DNA of 64,000 nt, taken from assembly GCF_000407445.1 (NCBI RefSeq), contig NZ_ASWB01000001.1:992001-1056000 (forward strand). The letters run 5' to 3'. The position numbers and the translations under genes were made by a program. The notes beneath the pieces were generated by a model that was not told the DNA's origin, searched no databases, and saw only the letters and a program-made list of their open reading frames with translations. The stretch's first letter is position 1; every line of letters starts with the position of its first letter. Origin of the DNA: Enterococcus moraviensis ATCC BAA-383 (lineage in GTDB: Bacteria; Bacillota; Bacilli; Lactobacillales; Enterococcaceae). Positions 54,916 through 64,000 of this stretch are shown piece by piece.

Positions 54916-54981
54916 ACGTATGAGTATAAGGAGAAAAGATTAAAAATCAGTTGTCCCTTTTTGCTTTATAATCAACTAAAA

Positions 54982-56310
<1,329 letters not shown>

Positions 56311-56438
56311 CTAAGGGGATTCGATTCCCTTAATTATGATTGTAGTGAATAAACGCGCGCTATGCAAACATTTTTTGCATAATTCATAGATTATTCAATG
56401 AAACTTCGATTAATTGCGTATATTGTTATAAGACGTGA

Positions 56439-57295
<857 letters not shown>

Positions 57296-57304
57296 TTCAA
57301 TTTT

Positions 57305-58498
57305 TTACTTATCGTTGATTGCTGCTAGACCAGGTAATTCTTTACCTTCTAGTAATTCTAAGCTTGCGCCTCCACCAGTTGAGATGTGAGTGAATTTGTC
57401 AGCAAAACCTAATTGGATTGCAGCTGCAGCAGAGTCTCCGCCACCAATGATTGTTGTTGCATCTTCTAAGTTAGCAATTGCTTCACATACACCGATTGTA
57501 CCCTTAGCAAAGTTGCTCATTTCGAATACGCCCATTGGTCCATTCCAAACGACTGTTTTTGCTCCTGCTAATTCTTTAGAGAACAATTCAATAGATTTAG
57601 GACCAATGTCTAAGCCCATGTATCCTTCAGGTACAGCTTCTCCGTCAGTGATAACCGTTTCAACATCATTACTGAATTCATTAGCACATACTGAATCGAT
57701 TGGTAATACTAGTTTGTCACCAGCTTTTTCGATCAATTCTTTTGCTAAAGCAACTTTATCTTCTTCAACAAGTGAGTTGCCGATTTCGATCCCTTTTGCT
57801 TTATAGAATGTGTAAGTCATTCCGCCGCCGATAAGAATTTTATCAGCTTTAGAAATCAAGTTTTCGATAACACCGATTTTGTCTGAGACTTTTGCGCCAC
57901 CTAAGATAGCAACAAATGGACGTTTTGGTGCAGTTACTGCTTCACCAACGAATTTGATTTCTTTTTCCATTAAGAATCCAGCAACTGTTGGAATACCAGT
58001 TGATGCAATTCCTACGTTAGAAGCGTGGGCACGATGAGCCGTACCAAATGCATCATTCACAAATACATCGCCTAAAGAAGCCCAGTATTTACCTAATTCA
58101 GCATCATTTCCGCTTTCTTTTTTACCATCGATATCTTCAAAACGAGTGTTTTCAAACACTAAAACGTCGCCGTCTTTCATGTTGTTAACAGCTGTTTCTA
58201 GTTCAGTTCCACGAGTTTCAGGAACGAATGTTACTGGTTTACCCAATAATTCGCCTAAACGCTCTGCTACTGGTTTTAATGATTTGCCAGCTTTATCTTC
58301 TTCAGTTTTCACACGACCTAAGTGAGAAAATAGAATTGCTTTTCCGCCATTTTCGATAACATATTGGATCGTTGGTAGTGCAGCTACGATACGGTTATCA
58401 TTTGTAATAACGCCATCTTTCAAAGGCACATTAAAATCGACGCGGACAAGTACTTTTTTATCTTTTAAGTCTACATCTTTGATTGTCTTTTTAGCCAT
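57305..58498 (-). CDS. pgk: Phosphoglycerate kinase
   Basis: 397 residues. [39 protein letters not shown] and IGGGDSAAA, all PGK signatures. Transfers phosphate from 1,3-bisphosphoglycerate to ADP. AGGAGTA before the ATG. Confidence 0.98.
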   Translation of the reverse strand: MAKKTIKDVDLKDKKVLVRVDFNVPLKDGVITNDNRIVAALPTIQYVIENGGKAILFSHLGRVKTEEDKAGKSLKPVAERLGELLGKPVTFVPETRGTELETAVNNMKDGDVLVFENTRFEDIDGKKESGNDAELGKYWASLGDVFVNDAFGTAHRAHASNVGIASTGIPTVAGFLMEKEIKFVGEAVTAPKRPFVAILGGAKVSDKIGVIENLISKADKILIGGGMTYTFYKAKGIEIGNSLVEEDKVALAKELIEKAGDKLVLPIDSVCANEFSNDVETVITDGEAVPEGYMGLDIGPKSIELFSKELAGAKTVVWNGPMGVFEMSNFAKGTIGVCEAIANLEDATTIIGGGDSAAAAIQLGFADKFTHISTGGGASLELLEGKELPGLAAINDK

Positions 58499-58620
58499 TA
58501 TGGAGTACTCCTATCTATAAAAAGTTTTTAGGTATTTTATAAAAATGAAGGGACAACAGTTTCTTTCAAAACTCTTGTACTGTTCATCATCAGTTCATTT
58601 CATTCACTTTAATTCAAAAC

Positions 58621-58652
58621 AAAAGCGGAGAAGCGCGATGCTTCCCCGCTTA
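58621..58652 (-). terminator. Hairpin between gap and pgk
   Basis: AAGCGG-GAAGC and GCTTC-CCGCTT arms with one mismatch, followed by TTTTGTTTTG on the minus strand, like a weak terminator. It could let some transcripts stop after gap, giving more gap than pgk message. Confidence 0.6.
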
Positions 58653-58696
58653 TTATTTCACAGTTGTTCAAATTCCACTACTAGTAAGAATGAATC

Positions 58697-59698
58697 TTAT
58701 AAGTTAGCGAAGTACTCTAAAGTACGAACTAATTGTGCAGTATAAGACATTTCGTTGTCATACCAAGCAACAGTTTTCACTAATTGTTGATCGCCAACAG
58801 TCATTACTTTAGTTTGAGTAGCATCGAATAATGAACCGAAAGTCATACCTACGATATCAGAAGATACGATTTGATCTTCGTTGTATCCGTAAGATTCGTT
58901 AGCTGCTTTAGCCATAACTTCGTTTACTTCTTCAACCGTTACTTTTTTGTCAAGAACTGTTACTAATTCAGTTAATGAACCAGTTGCTACAGGAACACGT
59001 TGAGCAGCTCCGTCTAATTTACCATTTAATTCAGGAATAACTAGACCGATAGCTTTAGCAGCACCAGTAGTGTTAGGTACGATGTTTTCTGCTGCAGCGC
59101 GTGCACGACGGAAGTCTCCACCAGGGTGAGGTCCATCAAGAGTCATTTGGTCACCTGTATAAGCGTGGATTGTAGTCATAAGACCTTCAACAACACCAAA
59201 GTTGTCTTGTAAAGCTTTAGCCATAGGAGCTAAACAGTTAGTTGTACATGAAGCACCTGAGATAACTGTTTCTTTACCTGTTAAGATATCGTGGTTAGTG
59301 TTGTAAACGATTGTTGGTACGTCATTTCCGCCTGGAGCAGAGATAACAACACGTTTAGCACCAGCTTTTAAGTGTAATTCAGCTTTTTCTTTTGAAGTGA
59401 AGAATCCAGTACATTCAAGAACGATGTCTACGCCTAATTCGCCCCATGGTAATTCTTCTGGGTTGCGGTTAGCAAGAACTTTAACTTCTTTACCGTTAAC
59501 GTTGAAAGATCCATCATGAACTTCAACAGTTCCGTTGAAACGACCTTGAGTTGTGTCATATTTTAACAAGTGAGCCAACATTTTAGCATCTGTTAAATCG
59601 TTGATTGCTACTACTTCGATTCCTGCTACATCTTGGATACGACGGAATGCTAAGCGTCCGATACGTCCAAATCCATTAATACCTACTTTAACTGTCAT
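58697..59698 (-). CDS. gap: Glyceraldehyde-3-phosphate dehydrogenase
   Basis: 333 residues from the ATG at 59698 (AAGGAGG upstream). [17 protein letters not shown] dinucleotide site, catalytic [12 protein letters not shown], and [19 protein letters not shown]-dependent glycolytic type. First structural gene after cggR. Confidence 0.98.
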   Translation of the reverse strand: MTVKVGINGFGRIGRLAFRRIQDVAGIEVVAINDLTDAKMLAHLLKYDTTQGRFNGTVEVHDGSFNVNGKEVKVLANRNPEELPWGELGVDIVLECTGFFTSKEKAELHLKAGAKRVVISAPGGNDVPTIVYNTNHDILTGKETVISGASCTTNCLAPMAKALQDNFGVVEGLMTTIHAYTGDQMTLDGPHPGGDFRRARAAAENIVPNTTGAAKAIGLVIPELNGKLDGAAQRVPVATGSLTELVTVLDKKVTVEEVNEVMAKAANESYGYNEDQIVSSDIVGMTFGSLFDATQTKVMTVGDQQLVKTVAWYDNEMSYTAQLVRTLEYFANL

Positions 59699-59738
59699 TA
59701 AAGATTTCCTCCTTATGAAAATCAAAAATTTTTTTATT

Positions 59739-60776
59739 TTAAAGGGTTACCCCTTTTAAAATCTCATTTGCAGCAGCTTCATCTGTGATGAGCCACGTTT
59801 GTTTTGGTGCATTTTTCATATAAGCGCGGATTGCTTTGGCTTTAGATTTACCACCTGCAATTGCAACGACATTGGGGATTTTTTGTACATCCTTTAACTG
59901 AAGTCCAATTCGAGGAATTTTGTAAACAACTTCGCCCTCTTCATCAAAGAAATACCCAAAAGATTCAGCAACAGCATTGTTCTGCTTTAACATGACCATT
60001 TCGTCATCTGACATCTTACGACGTGCTGCCATATGCAACGCGCGTCCAATACTGTGAACAACACAATTGCTCTGTTCAATCAGTGTCAATACTTCTTGGA
60101 TCGAAGGTTCTTGCAGTAGTGAATTATATGTTTCAAGACTTAATTGTTCTGGAACATACAATGCTCTATGGTGTCCTCCGGTTTTGCTTGCCATTACAGC
60201 ACTGACCGAATTTGCTTGAACAGTCATTGCTTCACCAATTCCGCCTCTAGCTGGAACAAACAGATTATGTCGTTTTTCCGATTCTAGTGAGCCCATATAT
60301 TCTGCAGTCATCGCCATTGTTGTCCCGCCCATCACTGCAATAATATTACGTCCTTCAGGTAAAAGCAAATCCAACGAATCGGTCAAAATATCCCCGAATT
60401 CATATAAAACTTTATCCTGATTGTCACTATTACCAGCTACAACGATACAACGTTTGATTCCAAAATATTGACTGATTTCTTTTTCGACTTGATGCATACC
60501 TAGTAATTGATTCATCATTGTTTCTAAACCTTGATAAACACCTAGGCCTTTCTCTGTTAAAGTCATTCCGCTTTTAGAAGTTTCTATCAATTGAAGATTT
60601 TTCAAAAAGTCTGTCTCAGTTCTCAAGACCCTTTCTGTTATTCCCATACTATCAGATAGACTTCTACGTCCAATAGGCTGCATCCAGTATATATTACGAA
60701 GAATATGAAACCTTTCCTGCATTACATCGAGCAAATCTGGAGCAACTGCTTCAATCATTTTTAATTCATCTAGCAT
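59739..60776 (-). CDS. cggR: Central glycolytic genes regulator (SorC/CggR family)
   Basis: 345 residues from the ATG at 60776, which follows GAAGGAGC. N-terminal winged HTH ([30 protein letters not shown]), then a sugar-binding domain with [12 protein letters not shown] and [10 protein letters not shown]. CggR represses its own operon and responds to fructose-1,6-bisphosphate in Bacillus. A frame to 60869 exists but would run through the operator-like sites. The order cggR-gap-pgk-tpiA-eno is the lactic-acid-bacterial form. Confidence 0.95.
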   Translation of the reverse strand: MLDELKMIEAVAPDLLDVMQERFHILRNIYWMQPIGRRSLSDSMGITERVLRTETDFLKNLQLIETSKSGMTLTEKGLGVYQGLETMMNQLLGMHQVEKEISQYFGIKRCIVVAGNSDNQDKVLYEFGDILTDSLDLLLPEGRNIIAVMGGTTMAMTAEYMGSLESEKRHNLFVPARGGIGEAMTVQANSVSAVMASKTGGHHRALYVPEQLSLETYNSLLQEPSIQEVLTLIEQSNCVVHSIGRALHMAARRKMSDDEMVMLKQNNAVAESFGYFFDEEGEVVYKIPRIGLQLKDVQKIPNVVAIAGGKSKAKAIRAYMKNAPKQTWLITDEAAANEILKGVTL

Positions 60777-60792
60777 GATGCGCTCCTTCGTT

Positions 60793-60828
60793 GGTCTAAA
60801 AACGTCCAAGTGAGACTTAAAACGACCT
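60793..60828. promoter_or_regulatory. Pair of CggR-operator-like sites
   Basis: Read on the minus strand: GGTCGTTTTAAGTC (60814-60827 region) and GGACGTTTTTAGACC (60793-60807). Their starts are about 20-21 bases apart, the spacing of the two half-repeats in the B. subtilis CggR operator, whose first half is a similar GGGACGTTTTTTGTC. They lie between the promoter and the cggR start. Confidence 0.6.
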
Positions 60829-60886
60829 ATGAACTTTAAAAAAATAGGATTGATGTTCTTCTTTTTCATTGTTAAATTCTTTAACA

Positions 60887-60902
60887 GTCTTAAAAGCGTC
60901 CC
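60887..60902. promoter_or_regulatory. Third CggR-operator-like site
   Basis: GGGACGCTTTTAAGAC on the minus strand, just after the expected transcription start and about 74 bases upstream of the paired sites. Confidence 0.55.
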
Positions 60903-60918
60903 TCAATCTTACATACAT

Positions 60919-60947
60919 AGTTTAACAGTTTTCATTCTTCTTTTCAA
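60919..60947 (-). promoter_or_regulatory. Promoter of the cggR-glycolytic operon
   Basis: -35 TTGAAA (60942-60947), 17-base spacer, -10 TAAACT (60919-60924). Transcription should start near 60912, giving an untranslated leader of about 135 bases that holds all three operator-like sites. Confidence 0.7.
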
Positions 60948-61062
60948 GAAAAAGAGATTATTTTTTTGAAATTATCAATCTGTTAAATAGAATTAATCCA
61001 TTATGGCTATTTTTAAGCAGTAACAACTTGCTAATCCTGCTATTGCTACTTTTGAGATAACT

Positions 61063-61098
61063 AAAAAAAAATCCAGCATTGCATCTGGATTTTTTAAG
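61063..61098. terminator. Bidirectional terminator after the YitT-family gene
   Basis: AAATCCAG/CTGGATTT stem with an eight-base loop, flanked by an A-run and a T-run. Serves the minus-strand YitT-family gene, about 12 bases from its stop. Confidence 0.85.
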
Positions 61099-61109
61099 TA
61101 CATTATACG

Positions 61110-61985
61110 CTAGAGGTCTTCTTCATAAAAGCGCCCAAGAATTTTTACATTATCAGAAATGCTCACAAAAGCTGATGGATCGGATTCTTTCATTGCGGAT
61201 TCCAATGATGGTAATTCATAACGAGTCACAACAGTTAAAAGCAAGGTCTGTTTATCATGACGATATGCCCCTTCTGCTTCATGGATGATTGTGATTCCTC
61301 GTCTCATTTTCTGTTGAATCCCATCAATTACAGCATCTGGATTCTTTGTAATGATCATGACTTGCATCTTTTTCTGCTTTGTATAAACAGCATCTGTCAC
61401 TTTACCACTTACAAAAATCGATAAGGCACTATAAAACATATATTGCCAACCAAATAGGTAACCAGCCACAAAAATGATCAATCCGTTGAAATACATAGAA
61501 ATTGAACCCACAGAGCGTCCTGTCTTTTTACGGATCGTAATACTAAAAATATCCAGACCACCTGAAGATAATCCATTTTTCAATGCAAAACCAATACCAG
61601 AGCCCATCACAGCTCCACCAAAAATCGCACAAATGATTGGATCATTAGACAAAACAGTTTGTGGCACGATTTGCATAAAAATGGAAGTTAGAGTCACTGT
61701 AAGAAATGTAAAAACGGTAAATTTTTTCCCGATTTTACGCCAAGCTACAAAAAACAACGGGATATTCAACGCATATAACGTAATCGAAACAGGCACTTTA
61801 AACCCTACGACCTTTGTTGATAAGGTTGTTAAAATTTGAGCTAATCCTGTAATCCCACTGGAATAGATATTTCCTGGTTGATAAAAGAAGTTCATCGCAA
61901 CAGATGCCAAAATCGCATAAACGATCGACACTGAAAGTTTTGTCGTGTAATCATGGACAGGTAAACTTTCAAAGAATTTTTTCAT
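61110..61985 (-). CDS. YitT-family membrane protein
   Basis: 291 residues: five to six membrane segments with IYSSGITGLAQIL and NGLSSGGLDIFSI, then a C-terminal cytoplasmic DUF2179 domain (KKMQVMIITKNPDAVIDGI). Standard length for the family, whose function is unresolved. Weak GTGAGG site before the ATG. Confidence 0.85.
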   Translation of the reverse strand: MKKFFESLPVHDYTTKLSVSIVYAILASVAMNFFYQPGNIYSSGITGLAQILTTLSTKVVGFKVPVSITLYALNIPLFFVAWRKIGKKFTVFTFLTVTLTSIFMQIVPQTVLSNDPIICAIFGGAVMGSGIGFALKNGLSSGGLDIFSITIRKKTGRSVGSISMYFNGLIIFVAGYLFGWQYMFYSALSIFVSGKVTDAVYTKQKKMQVMIITKNPDAVIDGIQQKMRRGITIIHEAEGAYRHDKQTLLLTVVTRYELPSLESAMKESDPSAFVSISDNVKILGRFYEEDL

Positions 61986-62214
61986 GTGGAAGTAGCCTCA
62001 CTTTACTGGGTTCATTTGATTCTCATTATACGTGCTTTAGGGTAAGAAAAAAAGCACAATCGTTTAAATAGCAGAAAAGTATAGCTATTTTTTCATTTTA
62101 ATTTGGGTATTTCATCATCTTGCAACATGTTGCACATCAGAAGAGAACGCTTACTGAAAAAAAATTTTCCGCTATGATTGAGTTGTATAAAAAAATATTG
62201 AAATGAGAAATAAA

Positions 62215-62316
62215 ATGCGTCGCACAGAATTAGATCAATTTTCTAAAACATTTTTTATGGGTAATACTTCTGCTACATATCTAGTGGAAGGAGCTTATCA
62301 ATTTGATGGAAATTGA
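62215..62316 (+). pseudogene. N-terminal remnant of a GH1 6-phospho-beta-glucosidase
   Basis: 33 codons from ATG to TGA. FSKTFFMGNTSATYLVEGAYQFDG matches the GH1 opening F-P-x-x-F-x-W-G-x-A-T-x-x-Y-Q-x-E-G-A-x-x-x-D-G. No more of the enzyme follows before the next terminator, so only the 5' end remains. Confidence 0.6.
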
Positions 62317-62381
62317 TCATCCATGTTCTTGTATGGTACCCAATCTTCAAGATGGCCGATAAAAAGGAATACTGAGTGGAA

Positions 62382-62424
62382 CAAAAAAACTCAAAAACAG
62401 CAGAGAAAAATCCTCTGCTGTTTG
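62382..62424 (-). terminator. Terminator after the ankyrin lipoprotein gene
   Basis: AAACAGCAGAG/CTCTGCTGTTT stem with a seven-base loop and a T-rich tail (TTTTTGAGTTTTTTTG) on the minus strand. Confidence 0.9.
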
Positions 62425-62431
62425 ATCACTA

Positions 62432-63223
62432 TTAATATGAATGAAGTGTATTCAACATTTCTGTATAGCCTAAACTTCTAGCATAGTCTTCAGCTGTTCG
62501 TCCAGTGTTATCTTTCAATGTCTTATCTGCTCCACCTTCTAACAAAACTTTGACGATTTGTTGATAGATTTCAGATCCATCTCTTAGCGCTACCGCTTCG
62601 ATCAATGCTGTATAGCCATAATTATTTTGATGATCAATGTCAGATCGACCATCTTTTAGAAGTAATTTCACATTATCAAGATGACCTTTTTCAGCTGCTG
62701 GGATCAACGCGTTGCCTCCAAAGCGATTCACTTTTTGTTGATCCGGCACTTGTTTGTCCAACATGTATGCTAAGATTTCTGTTTTTCCTTGGGCTCCAGC
62801 ATAAAGATAGGAACTATCCGAGATTTGATCCTGAACATTGATATCTGCTCCTGCGTCGATCAGTTGTTTGGCGATATCTACAAAGTTTTCATGTGTTGCG
62901 ATCAGTAATGGTGTTTCACCTTTGTCATTTACTTCATCGATCAGGTAGTTTTTATCTTGAAGTATTGTTCCTACTTTGGTAGCGTCATTATTAGTCACAG
63001 CTTGAATCAAAGAACCTTCTGGAAATGATGGGTTGGCTGGTTCTACGCTACTCATTGATGTTGCTTCTGATTCTTTTGACTGACTTGTACTACTTTTTTC
63101 AGTTGTCATACTTGTACTCTCCTTTACCTGTTGTTTTGTATCAGCTGTTTTAGGTTGGCACGCCGAAAAAAGAATTAAAGTTAAAAACAGAACTGATATC
63201 TTTTGGAAAAACATTTTCGTCAT
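62432..63223 (-). CDS. Ankyrin-repeat lipoprotein
   Basis: 263 residues. Lipobox FSACQ (Cys22), a Ser/Thr/Glu linker of about 45 residues, then four to five ankyrin repeats (KGETPLLIATHENFVDIAKQLIDAGADINVQD; NRFGGNALIPAAEKGHLDNVKLLL; YGYTALIEAV...). Displayed outside the membrane, probably for protein binding; partner unknown. AAAGGAGGAG before the ATG. Confidence 0.85.
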   Translation of the reverse strand: MTKMFFQKISVLFLTLILFSACQPKTADTKQQVKESTSMTTEKSSTSQSKESEATSMSSVEPANPSFPEGSLIQAVTNNDATKVGTILQDKNYLIDEVNDKGETPLLIATHENFVDIAKQLIDAGADINVQDQISDSSYLYAGAQGKTEILAYMLDKQVPDQQKVNRFGGNALIPAAEKGHLDNVKLLLKDGRSDIDHQNNYGYTALIEAVALRDGSEIYQQIVKVLLEGGADKTLKDNTGRTAEDYARSLGYTEMLNTLHSY

Positions 63224-63489
63224 AGCGCTCCTCCTTTAACTACGTTTACAGTTAGTATAAAGGATAAATATAAACAAATTATAAACGCTGTCCGCTAAGT
63301 GGACTATGAGCTATTCTTTCTTGTTAAAACAAAAAGCTATCGAGTGTCCAATTAGAGCTACAGTTGGTATCTGAAAGGATAAATCAAAATTATATGACCA
63401 CCGTTGATTTTCAATATAAGTGGTAACATTAATAAAAAATTCTTGTTTTAGCTATTGGCGATACTAGCTGTTCATTGTAGCTAAGACGA
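63224..63489. other. Promoter-side spacer, no gene seen
   Basis: AT-rich spacer between the partial gene's terminator and the ankyrin lipoprotein gene; it should hold the latter's promoter. Nothing else recognised. Confidence 0.4.
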
Positions 63490-63527
63490 ACTAAAAAAAG
63501 GGAGTAGTGTTTATATATATACCCTCC
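63490..63527 (-). terminator. Terminator after the partial secreted-protein gene
   Basis: GGGAG/CTCCC stem with an AT-rich loop and a TTTTTTT tail on the minus strand, about 15 bases after the stop. Confidence 0.7.
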
Positions 63528-63542
63528 CATTTTCTATTCTGT

Positions 63543-64000
63543 CTATTGTTTAAAATACAACTCGATTTTTTGCGGATCATCAAGCCCAGCCTTTAGTAGG
63601 ATGATTTTTGTCTGAGCATTTTTAACTAGCTCCCCTTGATCATCATACTTGTTTTTTTGGTCTAAACTAATGGCCCATTTCGCATTCTTATCATCATTTA
63701 AAGCTAAGGCGGTGGTTCCAAATTGCTTAGCTTGTTCGAATGGATATTCTTCTACTTCCCCGTCCGTCTGGATCACAACTCCTGTTGTCCCACTTGATGT
63801 TAGACTGGTCTTTCCATCTTTTGATGCCCAAGAACCTGTCAAATTAGATAAAACATAAGAATAGGCTATTCTTCGCCCACCATATGTGCCAATATATTGA
63901 TGTAATGCTTGGTCTTTTGAACGATAGACCAAAACACAGGTTTCATTCGTTAACCAAGTTAGTTGATAGTCAGTGATCTCTCCAACAGGCAGTTTTTCTT
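63543..64000 (-). CDS. Protein of unknown function, N-terminus beyond window
   Basis: 152 residues visible, open to the window edge (the frame continues upstream of the TTG at 63932 with LPVGEITDYQLTWLTNETCVLVYRS). Beta-rich, with NLTGSWASKDGKTSLT and AKWAISLDQKNKY; such GSW... patterns resemble the lipocalin-like lipoprotein domains elsewhere in the window. Its secretion signal, if any, is not in view. Confidence 0.6.
   Translation of the reverse strand, partial: EKLPVGEITDYQLTWLTNETCVLVYRSKDQALHQYIGTYGGRRIAYSYVLSNLTGSWASKDGKTSLTSSGTTGVVIQTDGEVEEYPFEQAKQFGTTALALNDDKNAKWAISLDQKNKYDDQGELVKNAQTKIILLKAGLDDPQKIELYFKQ

Noticed and set aside
60777-60869. 31-codon N-terminal extension of CggR
   Set aside because: The ATG at 60776 has a strong ribosome site and family-typical start; the extension runs through the operator-like sites.

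Overview
The window is low-GC Firmicute DNA with strong Shine-Dalgarno sites, and the gene content points to Enterococcus: a cggR-gap-pgk-tpiA-eno operon, type VII (LXG) effector loci, many small lipoproteins, PTS sugar uptake and no respiratory chain. I see no rRNA, tRNA, complete insertion sequence, CRISPR array or phage module. Almost every gene is on the minus strand, so operons read from high to low coordinates.

Layout. 1-5477: an NAD-linked formate dehydrogenase operon (mobA, formate/nitrite channel, P-loop cofactor protein, NuoE-like, NuoF-like, FdhA cut by the window edge). 5791-7446: an AIM24-family protein and an acetyltransferase. 7556-13402: a sucrose-type operon (GH13, PTS EIIBC, GH32) with its LacI-type regulator and two matching operators. 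13566-20333: an orphan EIIB, an amidase/ABC-uptake operon without an ATPase gene, and small membrane or secreted proteins. 42537-44958: a peptidase M20/MFS pair. 46383-50653: a two-component system between two lipoprotein genes, one with a flavinylation-type motif. 54982-60947: the glycolytic operon with its regulator, promoter and probable CggR operators. 61110-64000: a YitT-family protein, an ankyrin lipoprotein and a partial secreted protein.

The accessory core is 21134-39103, which holds two type VII toxin loci. The first (21134-26353) encodes a reverse-domain effector of the TslA type: an N-terminal GHSLG lipase and a C-terminal helical secretion domain, followed by two small helical partner genes. 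It is preceded by seven tandem paralogues of a small single-TM protein, presumably immunity proteins; one is frameshifted. Three spacers between these paralogues contain the decayed 5' end of a further lipase gene, two of them starting inside the stop of the preceding paralogue exactly as the intact lipase does. The array therefore looks like repeated duplication of an immunity+lipase unit with the lipases lost and the immunity genes kept. The second locus (32573-39103) has a canonical LXG effector with a C-terminal PD-(D/E)XK-like nuclease, two helical partners, and a trail of unrelated putative immunity genes, including an orphan toxin tail with its own neighbour. Between the loci lie two tandem copies of an unidentified structured RNA-like element, a secreted protease/Ig-like/BspA-repeat protein of about 1240 residues, and two remnants of one small gene family on either side of it. 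The secretion machinery (EssC, EsaA and others) is not in this window.
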